Shown one piece after another: positions 36,517-49,738 of a stretch of 64,000 nt of DNA (position 1 is its first letter; every line of letters begins with the position of its first letter). The notes beneath the pieces are model-generated. The model worked only from the letters and a program-made list of their open reading frames with translations. It ran no database searches and was not told the DNA's origin. Source of the stretch: Litoditis marina (lineage: Eukaryota; Nematoda; Chromadorea; Rhabditida; Rhabditidae); assembly GCA_964036275.1 (NCBI GenBank), contig OZ038439.1, forward strand, positions 7,136,169 through 7,200,168. Direction: 5' to 3'. The position numbers and the translations under genes are program-made.

Positions 36517-37468
36517 TGATTTTTTGCGACGCCATGACGTCGCAAACTAGGACATTGGCCAGATGGTCAATTTTATTGAAAATTGATAATGTTACAGTTT
36601 ATTCTTTATCTATTATGGATTTTCAAACTATTTCATATGATTTTGAGTTGCTCCTACTTACCACGTGAAAAAACGTGATTTTTTGCGACGCCATGACGTC
36701 GCAAACTGGGACATTGGCCAGAAGGTCAATTTTATTGAAAATTGATAATGTTAAAGTTTATTCTTCATCTATTATGGTTTTGAAATGTATTCCATATGGT
36801 TTTGAGTTGCTCCTACTTACCACATGGAAAAACGTGATTTTTTGCGACGCCATGACGTCGCAAACTGGGACATTGGCCAGATGGTCAATTTTATTGAAAA
36901 TTGATAATGTAAAGGTTTATTCTTCATTTATTATGGTTTTGAAAACTATTCCATATGATTTTGAATTGCTCCTGCTTACCACGTGGAAAACGTGATTTTT
37001 TGCGACGCCATGACGTCGCAAACTAGGACATTGGCCAGATGGTCAATTTTATTGAAAATTGATAATGTTACAGTTTATTCTTTATCTATTATGGATTTTC
37101 AAACTATTTCATATGATTTTGAGTTGCTCCTACTTACCACGTGAAAAAACGTGATTTTTTGCGACGCCATGACGTCGCAAACTGGGACATTGGCCAGAAG
37201 GTCAATTTTATTGAAAATTGATAATGTTAAAGTTTATTCTTCATCTATTATGGTTTTGAAATGTATTCCATATGGTTTTGAGTTGCTCCTACTTACCACA
37301 TGGAAAAACGTGATTTTTTGCTACGCAATGACGTCGCAAACTAGGACATTGGCCAGATGGTCAATTTTATTGAAAATTGATAATGTAAAGGTTTATTCTT
37401 CATTTATTATGGTTTTGAAAACTATTCCATATGATTTTGAATTGCTCCTGCTTACCACGTGGAAAACG
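36517..37468 (+). repeat. 476-bp trimer HOR, two tandem copies
   Basis: The two copies (36517-36992 and 36993-37468) share ATTATGGATTTTCAAAC, GAAATGTATTCC and TTCATTTATTATGG. They differ at GCGACGCCATG (near 36843) against GCTACGCAATG (near 37319) and at GGG against AGG nearby. Confidence 0.85.
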
Positions 37469-37501
37469 TGATTTTTTGCGACGCCATGACGTCGCAAACT
37501 G

Positions 37502-38094
37502 GGACATTGGCCAGAAGGTCAACTTTATTGAAAATTGATAATGTTAAAGTTTATTCCTCATCTATTATGGTTTTGAAAACTATTCCATATGGTTTTGAGT
37601 TGCTCCTACTTACCACGTGGAAAAACGTGATTTTTGCGACGTCATGACGTCGCAAACTGGGACATTGGCCAGATGGTCAATTTTATTGACAATTGATAAT
37701 GGTAAAGTTTATTCTTCATCTATTATGGTTTTGAAAACTATCCCATATGGTTTTGAGTTGCTCCTACTTACCACGTGGAAAAACGTGATTTTTTGCGACG
37801 CCATGACGTCGCAAAGTAGGACATTGGCCAGATGGTCAATTTTATTGAAAGTTGATAATGTTACAGTTTATTCTTTATCTATTATGGTTTTTCAAACTAT
37901 TTCATATGATTTTGAGTTGCTCCTGCTTACCACGTCTTAAAACGTGATTTTTTGCCACGCCATGACGTCGCAAACTAGGACATTGGCCAGATGGTCAATT
38001 TTATTGAAAATTGATAATGTTAAAGTTTATTCTTCATCTATCATGGTTTTGAAATCTATTCCATATGGTTTTGAGTTGCTCCTACTTACCACGT
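37502..38094 (+). repeat. Long-range duplication, copy 1 (8271-bp spacing)
   Basis: About 593 bp match 45773-46365 with roughly seven differences. Shared rare features are a T5 run before a perfect palindrome (37629-37656), ACTATCCCATATGG and a TAAAACGTG junction (37937, reading ACGTCTTAAAACG here and ACGTGGTAAAACG in the other copy). Confidence 0.82.
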
Positions 38095-38439
38095 GGAAAA
38101 ACGTGATTTTTTGCGACGCCATGACGTCGCAAACTGGGACATTGGCCAGAAGGTCAATTTTATTAAAAATTGATGATGTTAAGATTTATTCTTCATCTAT
38201 TATGGTTTTGAAAACTATTCCATATGGTTTTGAGTTGCTCCTACTTACCACGTGGAAAAACGTGATTTTTTGCGACGCCATGACGTCGCAAAGTAGGACA
38301 TTGGCCAGATGGTCAATTTTATTGAAAATTGATAATGTTAAAGTTTATTCTTCATCTATTATGGTTTCGAAATCTATTCCATATGGTTTTGAGTTGCTCC
38401 TACTTACCACATGGAAAAACGTGATTTTTTGCGACGCCA

Positions 38440-41400
38440 TGACGTCGCAAACTGGGACATTGGCCAGATGGTCAATTTTATTGAAAACTGATAATGTTGA
38501 AGTTTATTCTCCATCTATCATGGTTTTGAAAACTATTCCATATGGTTTTGAGTTGCTCCTACTTACCACGTGGAAAAACGTGATTTTTTGCGACGCCATG
38601 ACGTCGCAAACTAGGACATTGGCCAGAAGGTCAATTTTATTGACAATTGATAATGGTAAAGTTTATTCTTCATCTATTATGGTTTTGAAAACTATTCCAT
38701 ATGGTTTTGAGTTGCTCCTACTTACCACGTGGAAAAACGTGATTTTTTGCGACGCCATGACGTCGCAAACTGGGACATTGGCCAGATGGTCAATTTTATT
38801 GAAAATTGATAATGGTAAAGTTTATTCTTCATCTATTATGGTTTTGAAAACTATTCCATATGGTTTTGAGTTGCTCCTACTCACCACATGGAAAAACGTG
38901 ATTTTTTGCGACGCCATGACGTCGCAAACTGGGACATTGGCCCGAAGGTCAATTTTATTGACAATTGATAATGGTAAAGTTTATTCTTCATCTATTATGG
39001 TTTTGAAAACTATTCCATATGGTTTTGAGTTGCTCCTACTTACCACGTGGAAAAACGTGATTTTTTGCGACGCCATGACGTCGCAAACTAGGACATTGGC
39101 CAGAAGGTCAATTTTATTGACAATTGATAATGGTAAAGTTTATTCTTCATCTATTATGGTTTTGAAAACTATTCCATATGGTTTTGAGTTGCTCCTACTT
39201 ACCACGTGGAAAAACGTGATTTTTTGCGACGCCATGACGTCGCAAACTGGGACATTGGCCCGAAGGTCAATTTTATTGACAATTGATAATGGTAAAGTTT
39301 ATTCTTCATCTATTATGGTTTTGAAAACTATTCCATATGGTTTTGAGTTGCTCCTACTTACCACGTGGAAAAACGTGATTTTTTGCGACGCCATGACGTC
39401 GCAAACTAGGACATTGGCCAGAAGGTCAATTTTATTGACAATTGATAATGGTAAAGTTTATTCTTCATCTATTATGGTTTTGAAAACTATTCCATATGGT
39501 TTTGAGTTGCTCCTACTTACCACATGGAAAAACGTGATTTTTTGCGACGCCATGACGTCGCAAACTGGGACATTGGCCAGATGGTCAATTTTATTGAAAA
39601 CTGATAATGTTGAAGTTTATTCTCCATCTATCATGGTTTTGAAAACTATTCCATATGGTTTTGAGTTGCTCCTACTTACCACGTGGAAAAACGTGGTTTT
39701 TTGCGACGCCATGACGTCGCAAACTGGGACATTGGCCCGAAGGTCAATTTTATTGACAATTGATAATGGTAAAGTTTATTCTTCATCTATTATGGTTTTG
39801 AAAACTATTCCATATGGTTTTGAGTTGCTCCTACTTACCACGTGGAAAAACGTGATTTTTTGCGACGCCATGACGTCGCAAACTAGGACATTGGCCAGAA
39901 GGTCAATTTTATTGACAATTGATAATGGTAAAGTTTATTCTTCATCTATTATGGTTTTGAAAACTATTCCATATGGTTTTGAGTTGCTCCTACTTACCAC
40001 GTGGAAAAACGTGATTTTTTGCGACGCCATGACGTCGCAAACTGGGACATTGGCCCGAAGGTCAATTTTATTGACAATTGATAATGGTAAAGTTTATTCT
40101 TCATCTATTATGGTTTTGAAAACTATTCCATATGGTTTTGAGTTGCTCCTACTTACCACGTGGAAAAACGTGATTTTTTGCGACGCCATGACGTCGCAAA
40201 CTAGGACATTGGCCAGAAGGTCAATTTTATTGACAATTGATAATGGTAAAGTTTATTCTTCATCTATTATGGTTTTGAAAACTATTCCATATGGTTTTGA
40301 GTTGCTCCTACTTACCACATGGAAAAACGTGATTTTTTGCGACGCCATGACGTCGCAAACTGGGACATTGGCCAGATGGTCAATTTTATTGAAAACTGAT
40401 AATGTTGAAGTTTATTCTCCATCTATCATGGTTTTGAAAACTATTCCATATGGTTTTGAGTTGCTCCTACTTACCACGTGGAAAAACGTGATTTTTTGCG
40501 ACGCCATGACGTCGCAAACTGGGACATTGGCCAGATGGTCAATTTTATTGACAATTGATAATGGTAAAGTTTATTCTTCATCTATTATGGTTTTGAAAAC
40601 TATTCCATATGGTTTTGAGTTGCTCCTACTTACCACGTGGAAAAACGTGATTTTTTGCGACGCCATGACGTCGCAAACTGGGACATTGGCCCGAAGGTCA
40701 ATTTTATTGACAATTGATAATGGTAAAGTTTATTCTTCATCTATTATGGTTTTGAAAACTATTCCATATGGTTTTGAGTTGCTCCTACTTACCACGTGGA
40801 AAAACGTGATTTTTTGCGACGCCATGACGTCGCAAACTAGGACATTGGCCAGAAGGTCAATTTTATTGACAATTGATAATGGTAAAGTTTATTCTTCATC
40901 TATTATGGTTTTGAAAACTATTCCATATGGTTTTGAGTTGCTCCTACTTACCACATGGAAAAACGTGATTTTTTGCGACGCCATGACGTCGCAAACTGGG
41001 ACATTGGCCAGAAGGTCAATTTTATTGAAAATTGATAATGTTGAAGTTTATTCTCCATCTATCATGGTTTTGAAAACTATTCCATATGGTTTTGAGTTGC
41101 TCCTACTTACCACGTGGAAAAACGTGGTTTTTTGCGACGCCATGACGTCGCAAACTGGGACATTGGCCCGAAGGTCAATTTTATTGACAATTGATAATGG
41201 TAAAGTTTATTCTTCATCTATTATGGTTTTGAAAACTATTCCATATGGTTTTGAGTTGCTCCTACTTACCACGTGGAAAAACGTGATTTCTTGCGACGCC
41301 ATGACGTCGCAAACTGGGACATTGGCCAGATGGTCAATTTTATTGAAAACTGATAATGGTAAAGTTTATTCTTCATCTATTATGGTTTTGAAAACTATTC

Positions 41401-43970
41401 CATATGGTTTTGAGTTGCTCCTACTTACCACGTGGAAAAACGTGGTTTTTTGCGACGCCATGACGTCGCAAACTGGGACATTGGCCCGAAGGTCAATTTT
41501 ATTGACAATTGATAATGGTAAAGTTTATTCTTCATCTATGGTAAAGTTTATTCTTCACTATTCCATATGGTTTTGAGTTGCTCCTACTTACCACGTGGAA
41601 AAACGTGATTTTTTGCGACGCCATGACGTCGCAAACTAGGACATTGGCCAGAAGGTCAATTTTATTGACAATTGATAATGGTAAAGTTTATTCTTCATCT
41701 ATTATGGTTTTGAAAACTATTCCATATGGTTTTGAGTTGCTCCTACTTACCACATGGAAAAACGTGATTTTTTGCGACGCCATGACGTCGCAAACTGGGA
41801 CATTGGCCAGATGGTCAATTTTATTGAAAACTGATAATGTTGAAGTTTATTCTCCATCTATCATGGTTTTGAAAACTATTCCATATGGTTTTGAGTTGCT
41901 CCTACTTACCACGTGGAAAAACGTGGTTTTTTGCGACGCCATGACGTCGCAAACTGGGACATTGGCCCGAAGGTCAATTTTATTGACAATTGATAATGGT
42001 AAAGTTTATTCTTCATCTATTATGGTTTTGAAAACTATTCCATATGGTTTTGAGTTGCTCCTACTTACCACGTGGAAAAACGTGATTTTTTGCGACGCCA
42101 TGACGTCGCAAACTAGGACATTGGCCAGAAGGTCAATTTTATTGACAATTGATAATGGTAAAGTTTATTCTTCATCTATTATGGTTTTGAAAACTATTCC
42201 ATATGGTTTTGAGTTGCTCCTACTTACCACGTGGAAAAACGTGATTTTTTGCGACGCCATGACGTCGCAAACTGGGACATTGGCCCGAAGGTCAATTTTA
42301 TTGACAATTGATAATGGTAAAGTTTATTCTTCATCTATTATGGTTTTGAAAACTATTCCATATGGTTTTGAGTTGCTCCTACTTACCACGTGGAAAAACG
42401 TGATTTTTTGCGACGCCATGACGTCGCAAACTGGGACATTGGCCCGAAGGTCAATTTTATTGACAATTGATAATGGTAAAGTTTATTCTTCATCTATTAT
42501 GGTTTTGAAAACTATTCCATATGGTTTTGAGTTGCTCCTACTTACCACGTGGAAAAACGTGATTTTTTGCGACGCCATGACGTCGCAAACTAGGACATTG
42601 GCCAGAAGGTCAATTTTATTGACAATTGATAATGGTAAAGTTTATTCTTCATCTATTATGGTTTTGAAAACTATTCCATATGGTTTTGAGTTGCTCCTAC
42701 TTACCACATGGAAAAACGTGATTTTTTGCGACGCCATGACGTCGCAAACTGGGACATTGGCCAGATGGTCAATTTTATTGAAAACTGATAATGTTGAAGT
42801 TTATTCTCCATCTATCATGGTTTTGAAAACTATTCCATATGGTTTTGAGTTGCTCCTACTTACCACGTGGAAAAACGTGGTTTTTTGCGACGCCATGACG
42901 TCGCAAACTGGGACATTGGCCCGAAGGTCAATTTTATTGACAATTGATAATGGTAAAGTTTATTCTTCATCTATTATGGTTTTGAAAACTATTCCATATG
43001 GTTTTGAGTTGCTCCTACTTACCACGTGGAAAAACGTGATTTTTTGCGACGCCATGACGTCGCAAACTAGGACATTGGCCAGAAGGTCAATTTTATTGAC
43101 AATTGATAATGGTAAAGTTTATTCTTCATCTATTATGGTTTTGAAAACTATTCCATATGGTTTTGAGTTGCTCCTACTTACCACGTGGAAAAACGTGATT
43201 TTTTGCGACGCCATGACGTCGCAAACTGGGACATTGGCCCGAAGGTCAATTTTATTGACAATTGATAATGGTAAAGTTTATTCTTCATCTATTATGGTTT
43301 TGAAAACTATTCCATATGGTTTTGAGTTGCTCCTACTTACCACGTGGAAAAACGTGATTTTTTGCGACGCCATGACGTCGCAAACTAGGACATTGGCCAG
43401 AAGGTCAATTTTATTGACAATTGATAATGGTAAAGTTTATTCTTCATCTATTATGGTTTTGAAAACTATTCCATATGGTTTTGAGTTGCTCCTACTTACC
43501 ACATGGAAAAACGTGATTTTTTGCGACGCCATGACGTCGCAAACTGGGACATTGGCCAGATGGTCAATTTTATTGAAAACTGATAATGTTGAAGTTTATT
43601 CTCCATCTATCATGGTTTTGAAAACTATTCCATATGGTTTTGAGTTGCTCCTACTTACCACGTGGAAAAACGTGGTTTTTTGCGACGCCATGACGTCGCA
43701 AACTGGGACATTGGCCCGAAGGTCAATTTTATTGACAATTGATAATGGTAAAGTTTATTCTTCATCTATTATGGTTTTGAAAACTATTCCATATGATTTT
43801 GAGTTGCTCCTACTTACCACGTGGAAAAACGTGATTTTTTGCGACGCCATGACGTCGCAAACTGGGACATTGGCCCGAAGGTCAATTTTATTGACAATTG
43901 ATAATGGTAAAGTTTATTCTTCATCTATTATGGTTTTGAAAACTATCCCATATGGTTTTGAGTTGCTCCT
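38440..43970 (+). repeat. 795-bp pentamer HOR region
   Basis: A marker monomer with AAAACTGATAATGTTGAAG and TATTCTCCATCTATC recurs with its CTG at 38488, 39601, 40396, 41831, 42785 and 43580; 41032 is a variant copy with TTG. Spacings are 1113, 795, 636, 799, 954 and 795. Between markers lie units with GACAATTGATAATGG, alternating GGCCCGAAGG/ACTGGG with GGCCAGAAGG/ACTAGG. The five-monomer order is clear, with gain or loss of one or two units. Confidence 0.88.
41538..41561 (+). other. Template-switch scar inside a monomer (+4 bp)
   Basis: After TTCATCT the expected 16 bases (ATTATGGTTTTGAAAA) are replaced by 20 bases, ATGGTAAAGTTTATTCTTCA, before CTATTCCATATGG resumes. The replacement repeats the sequence just upstream, so it looks like slippage back about 30 bases followed by a jump forward. 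The 799-bp HOR spacing across this point reflects the 4 extra bases. Confidence 0.85.
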
Positions 43971-45290
43971 ACTTACCACGTGGAAAAACGTGATTTTTTG
44001 CGACGCCATGACGTCGCAAAGTAGGACATTGGCCAGATGGTCAATTTTATTGAAAATTGAAAATGTTAAAGTTTATTCTTCATCTATTATGGTTTTGAAA
44101 TCTATTCCATATGGTTTTGAGTTGCTCCTACTTACCACATGGAAAAACGTGATTTTTTGCTACGCCATGACGTCGCAAACTAGGACATTGGCCAGATGGT
44201 CAATTTTATTGAAAATTGATAATGTTGAAGTTTATTCTCCATCTATCATGGTTTTGAAAACTATTCCATATGGTTTTGAGTTGCTCCTACTTACCACGTG
44301 GAAAAACGTGATTTTTTGCGACGCCATGACGTCGCAAACTAGGACATTGGCCAGATGGTCAATTTTATTGAAAATTGATAATGGTAAAGTTTATTCTTCA
44401 TCTATTATGGTTTTGAAAACTATTTCATATGATTTTGAGTTGCTCCTACTTACCACGTGGAAAAACGTGATTTTTTGCGACGCCATGACGTCGCAAACTG
44501 GGACATTGGCCAGAAGGTCAATTTTATTGAAAATTGATAATGGTAAAGTTTATTCTTCATATATTATGGTTTTGAAAACTATCTCATATGGTTTTGAGTT
44601 GCTCCTACTTACCACGTGGAAAAACGTGATTTTTTGCGACGCCATGACGTCGCAAACTGGGACATTGGCCCGAAGGTCAATTTTATTGAAAATTGATAAT
44701 GGTAAAGTTTATTCTTCATCTATTATGGTTTTGAAAACTATTTCATATGATTTTGAGTTGCTCCTACTTACCACGTGGAAAAACGTGATTTTTTGCGACG
44801 CCATGACGTCGCAAACTGGGACATTGGCCAGAAGGTCAATTTTATTGAAAATTGATAATGGTAAAGTTTATTCTTCATCTATTATGGTTTTGAAAACTAT
44901 TTCATATGATTTTGAGTTGCTCCTACTTACCACGTGGAAAAACGTGATTTTTTGCGACGCCATGACGTCGCAAACTGGGACATTGGCCAGAAGGTCAATT
45001 TTATTGAAAATTGATAATGGTAAAATTTATTCTTCATCTATTATGGTTTTGAAAACTATTTCATATGATTTTGAGTTGCTCCTACTTACCACGTGGAAAA
45101 ACGTGATTTTTTGCGACGCCATGACGTCGCAAACTGGGACATTGGCCCGAAGGTCAATTTTATTGACAATTGATAATGGTAAAGTTTATTCTTCATCTAT
45201 TATGGTTTTGAAAACTATCTCATATGGTTTTGAGTTGCTCCTACTTACCACGTGGAAAAACGTGATTTTTTGCGACGCCATGACGTCGCA
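43971..45290 (+). repeat. Run of AATGGTAAAG/ACTATTTCATATGATT monomers
   Basis: From about 44.34 to 45.12 kb, consecutive monomers share AATGGTAAAG and AAACTATTTCATATGATTTTG, with rare differences (TTCATATATTATGG near 44555, GGTAAAATTTATT near 45019). This is a monomer-level expansion next to the pentamer zone. Confidence 0.75.
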
Positions 45291-45772
45291 AACTAGGACA
45301 TTGGCCAGATGGTCAATTTTATTGAAAATTGATAATGTAGAAGTTTATTCTTCATCTATTATGGTTTTGAAAACTATTCCATATGATTTTGAATTGCTCC
45401 TGCTTACCACGTGGAAAAACGTGATTTTTTGCGACGCCATGACGTCGCAAACTGGGACATTGGCCAGAAGGTCAACTTTATTGAAAATTGATAATGTTAA
45501 AGTTTATTCCTCATCTATTAAGGTTTTGAAAACTATTCCATATGATTTTGAGTTGCTCCTACTTACCACGTGGAAAAACGTGATTTTTTGCGACGTCATG
45601 ACGTCGCAAACTGGGACATTGGCCAGAAGGTCAATTTTATTGAAAATTGATAATGTTAAAGTTTATTCTTCATCTATTATGGTTTTGAAATGTATTCCAT
45701 ATGGTTTTGAGTTGCTCCTACTGACCACATGGAAAAACGTGATTTTTTGCTACGCAATGACGTCGCAAACTA

Positions 45773-46365
45773 GGACATTGGCCAGAAGGTCAACTTTATT
45801 GAAAATTGATAATGTTAAAGTTTATTCCTCATCTATTATGGTTTTGAAAACTATTCCATATGGTTTTGAGTTGCTCCTACTTACCACGTGGAAAAACGTG
45901 ATTTTTGCGACGTCATGACGTCGCAAACTGGGACATTGGCCAGATGGTCAATTTTATTGACAATTGATAATGGTAAAGTTTATTTTTCCTCTATTATGGT
46001 TTTGAAAACTATCCCATATGGTTTTGAGTTGCTCCTACTTACCACGTGGAAAAACGTGATTTTTTGCGACGCCATGACGTCGCAAAGTAGGACATTGACC
46101 AGATGGTCAATTTTATTGAAAATTGATAATGTTACAGTTTATTCTTTATCTATTATGGTTTTTCAAACTATTTCATATGATTTTGAGTTGCTCCTGCTTA
46201 CCACGTGGTAAAACGTGATTTTTTGCCACGCCATGACGTCGCAAACTAGGACATTGGCCAGATGGTCAATTTTATTGAAAATTGATAATGTTAAAGTTTA
46301 TTCTTCATCTATCATGGTTTTGAAATCTATTCCATATGGTTTTGAGTTGCTCCTACTTACCACAT
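45773..46365 (+). repeat. Long-range duplication, copy 2 (8271-bp spacing)
   Basis: This is the partner of 37502-38094. The two copies flank the region that contains the 795-bp pentamer HOR, so they mark an insertion-like or large-scale copying event of about 8.3 kb (52 monomers plus 3 bases). Confidence 0.82.
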
Positions 46366-48700
46366 GGAAAAACGTGATTTTTTGCTACGCCATGACGTCG
46401 CAAACTAGGACATTGGCCAGATGGTCAATTTTATTGAAAATTGATAATGTAGAAGTTTATTCTTCATCTATTATGGTTTTGAAAACTATTCCATATGATT
46501 TTGAATTGCTCCTGCTTACCACGTGGAAAAACGTGATTTTTTGCGACGCCATGACGTCGCAAACTGGGACATTGGCCAGAAGGTCAACTTTATTGAAAAT
46601 TGATAATGTTAAAGTTTATTCCTCATCTATTAAGGTTTTGAAAACTATTCCATATGGTTTTGAGTTGCTCCTACTTACCACGTGGAAAAACGTGATTTTT
46701 TGCGACGCCATGACGTCGCAAACTAGGACATTGGCCAGATGGTCAATTTTATTGAAAACTGATAATGTTGAAGTTTATTCTTCATCTATTATGGTTTTGA
46801 AAACTATTCCATATGATTTTGAATTGCTCCTGCTTACCACGTGGAAAAACGTGATTTTTTGCGACGCCATGACGTCGCAAACTGGGACATTGGCCAGAAG
46901 GTCAATTTTATTAAAAATTGATGATGTTAAGATTTATTCTTCATCTATTATGGTTTTGAAAACTATTCCATATGGTTTTGAGTTGCTCCTACTTACCACG
47001 TGGAAAAACGTGATTTTTTGCGACGCCATGACGTCGCAAACTAGGACATTGGCCAGATGGTCAATTTTATTGAAAACTGATAATGTTGAAGTTTATTCTC
47101 CATCTATCATGGTTTTGAAAACTATTCCATATGGTTTTGAGTTGCTCCTACTTACCACGTGGAAAAACGTGATTTTTTGCGACGCCATGACGTCGCAAAC
47201 TGGGACATTGGCCCGAAGGTCAATTTTATTGACAATTGATAATGGTAAAGTTTATTCTTCATCTATTATGGTTTTGAAAACTATTCCATATGATTTTGAG
47301 TTGCTCCTACTTACCACGTGGAAAAACGTGATTTTTTGCGACGCCATGACGTCGCAAACTGGGACATTGGCCCGAAGGTCAATTTTATTGACAATTGATA
47401 ATGGTAAAGTTTATTCTTCATCTATTATGGTTTTGAAAACTATTCCATATGGTTTTGAGTTGCTCCTACTTACCACGTGGAAAAACGTGATTTTTTGCGA
47501 CGCCATGACGTCGCAAACTGGGACATTGGCCCGAAGGTCAATTTTATTGACAATTGATAATGGTAAAGTTTATTCTTCATCTATTATGGTTTTGAAAACT
47601 ATTCCATATGGTTTTGAGTTGCTCCTACTTACCACGTGGAAAAACGTGATTTTTTGCGACGCCATGACGTCGCAAACTGGGACATTGGCCCGAAGGTCAA
47701 TTTTATTGACAATTGATAATGGTAAAGTTTATTCTTCATCTATTATGGTTTTGAAAACTATCCCATATGGTTTTGAGTTGCTCCTACTTACCACGTGGAA
47801 AAACGTGATTTTTTGCGACGCCATGACGTCGCAAAGTAGGACATTGGCCAGATGGTCAATTTTATTGAAAATTGATAATGTTAAAGTTTATTCTTCATCT
47901 ATTATGGTTTTGAAATCTATTCCATATGGTTTTGAGTTGCTCCTACTTACCACGTGGAAAAACGTGATTTTTTGCGACGCCATGACGTCGCAAACTAGGA
48001 CATTGGCCAGATGGTCAATTTTATTGAAAATTGATAATGTTAAAGTTTATTCTTCATCTATTATGGTTTTGAAAACTATCCCATATGGTTTTGAGTTGCT
48101 CCTACTTACCACGTGGAAAAACGTGATTTTTTGCGACGCCATGACGTCGCAAAGTAGGACATTGGCCAGATGGTCAATTTTATTGAAAATTGATAATGTT
48201 AAAGTTTATTCTTCATCTATTATGGTTTTGAAATCTATTCCATATGGTTTTGAGTTGCTCCTACTTACCACGTGGAAAAACGTGATTTTTTGCGACGCCA
48301 TGACGTCGCAAACTGGGACATTGGCCCGAAGGTCAATTTTATTGACAATTGATAATGGTAAAGTTTATTCTTCATCTATTATGGTTTTGAAAACTATTCC
48401 ATATGATTTTGAGTTGCTCCTACTTACCACGTGGAAAAACGTGATTTTTTGCGACGCCATGACGTCGCAAACTGGGACATTGGCCCGAAGGTCAATTTTA
48501 TTGACAATTGATAATGGTAAAGTTTATTCTTCATCTATTATGGTTTTGAAAACTATTCCATATGGTTTTGAATTGCTCCTGCTTACCACGTGGAAAAACG
48601 TGATTTTTTGCGACGCCATGACGTCGCAAACTGGGACATTGGCCAGAAGGTCAACTTTATTGAAAATTGATAATGTTAAAGTTTATTCGTCATCTATTTA
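46366..48700 (+). repeat. Satellite segment with pentamer-zone monomers and 318-bp dimers
   Basis: Units of the GACAATTGATAATGG family (47.2-47.8 and 48.3-48.6 kb) are interleaved with others. A 318-bp dimer with GCAAAGTAGG and GAAATCTATTCC is duplicated at about 47.83-48.3 kb. TCATCTATTAAGG near 46622-46634 and 45511-45523 is a rare mark shared with the other side of the long-range copy. Confidence 0.7.
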
Positions 48701-49642
48701 GGTTTTGAAAACTATTCCATATGATTTTGAGTTGCTCCTACTTACCACGTGGAAAAACGCGATTTTTTCTACGCCATGACGTCGCAAACTGGGACATTGG
48801 CCAGAAGGTCAATTTTATTGAAAATTGATAATGTTAAAGTTTATTCTTCATCTATTATGGTTTTGAAAACTATTCCACATGGTTTTGAGTTGCTCCTACT
48901 TACCACATGGAAAAACGTGATTTTTTGCTACGCCATGACGTCGCAAACTAGGACATTGGCCAGAAGGTCAACTTTATTGAAAATTGATAATGTTAAAGTT
49001 TATTCCTCATCTATTATGGTTTTGAAAACTATTCCATATGGTTTTGAGTTGCTCCTACTTACCACGTGGAAAAACGTGATTTTTTGCGACGCCATGACGT
49101 CGCAAACTAGGACATTGGCCAGATGGTCAATTTTATTGAAAACTGATAATGTTGAAGTTTATTCTCCATCTATCATGGTTTTGAAAACTATTCCATATGG
49201 TTTTGAGTTGCTCCTACTTACCACGTGGAAAAACGTGATTTTTTGCGCGCCATGACGTCGCAAACTGGGACATTGGCCAGAAGGTCAATTTTATTAAAAA
49301 TTGATGATGTTAAGATTTATTCTTTATCTATTATGGTTTTGAAAACTATTCCATATGGTTTTGAGTTGCTCCTACTTACCACGTGGAAAAACGTGATTTT
49401 TTGCGACGCCATGACGGCGCAAACTAGGACATTGGCCAGATGGTCAATTTTATTGAAAACTGATAATGTTGAAGTTTATTCTCCATCTATCATGGTTTTG
49501 AAAACTATTCCATATGGTTTTGAGTTGCTCCTACTTACCACGTGGAAAAACGTAAAATTTTGCGACGCCATGACGTCGCAAACTGGGACATTGGCCAGAT
49601 GGTCAATTTTATTGAAAATTGATAATGTTGAAGTTTATTCTC
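48701..49642 (+). repeat. Transition monomers with small deletions
   Basis: Single-base changes cluster here. GATTTTTTCTACGCC near 48761-48775 lacks a G, and TTTTTTGCGCGCCATG near 49241-49252 lacks an A of the core. TCATCTATTTAGG at 48692-48704 is a further oddity. The GATGATGTTAAGATTTATTC subfamily begins near 49300. Confidence 0.7.
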
Positions 49643-49738
49643 CATCTATTATGGTTTTGAAAACTATTCCATATGGTTTTGAGTTGCTCCTACTTACCAC
49701 GTGGAAAAACGTGAAATTTTGCGACGCCATGACGTCGC

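Noticed and set aside
37944..45918. Giant repetitive protein gene(s) of 1210 and 1446 codons
   Set aside because: The frames are products of a stop-free satellite frame with period 159. They start and stop at chance indels, show mostly amino-acid-changing variation, and continue unchanged across zones with no promoter, intron or unique terminal domain.
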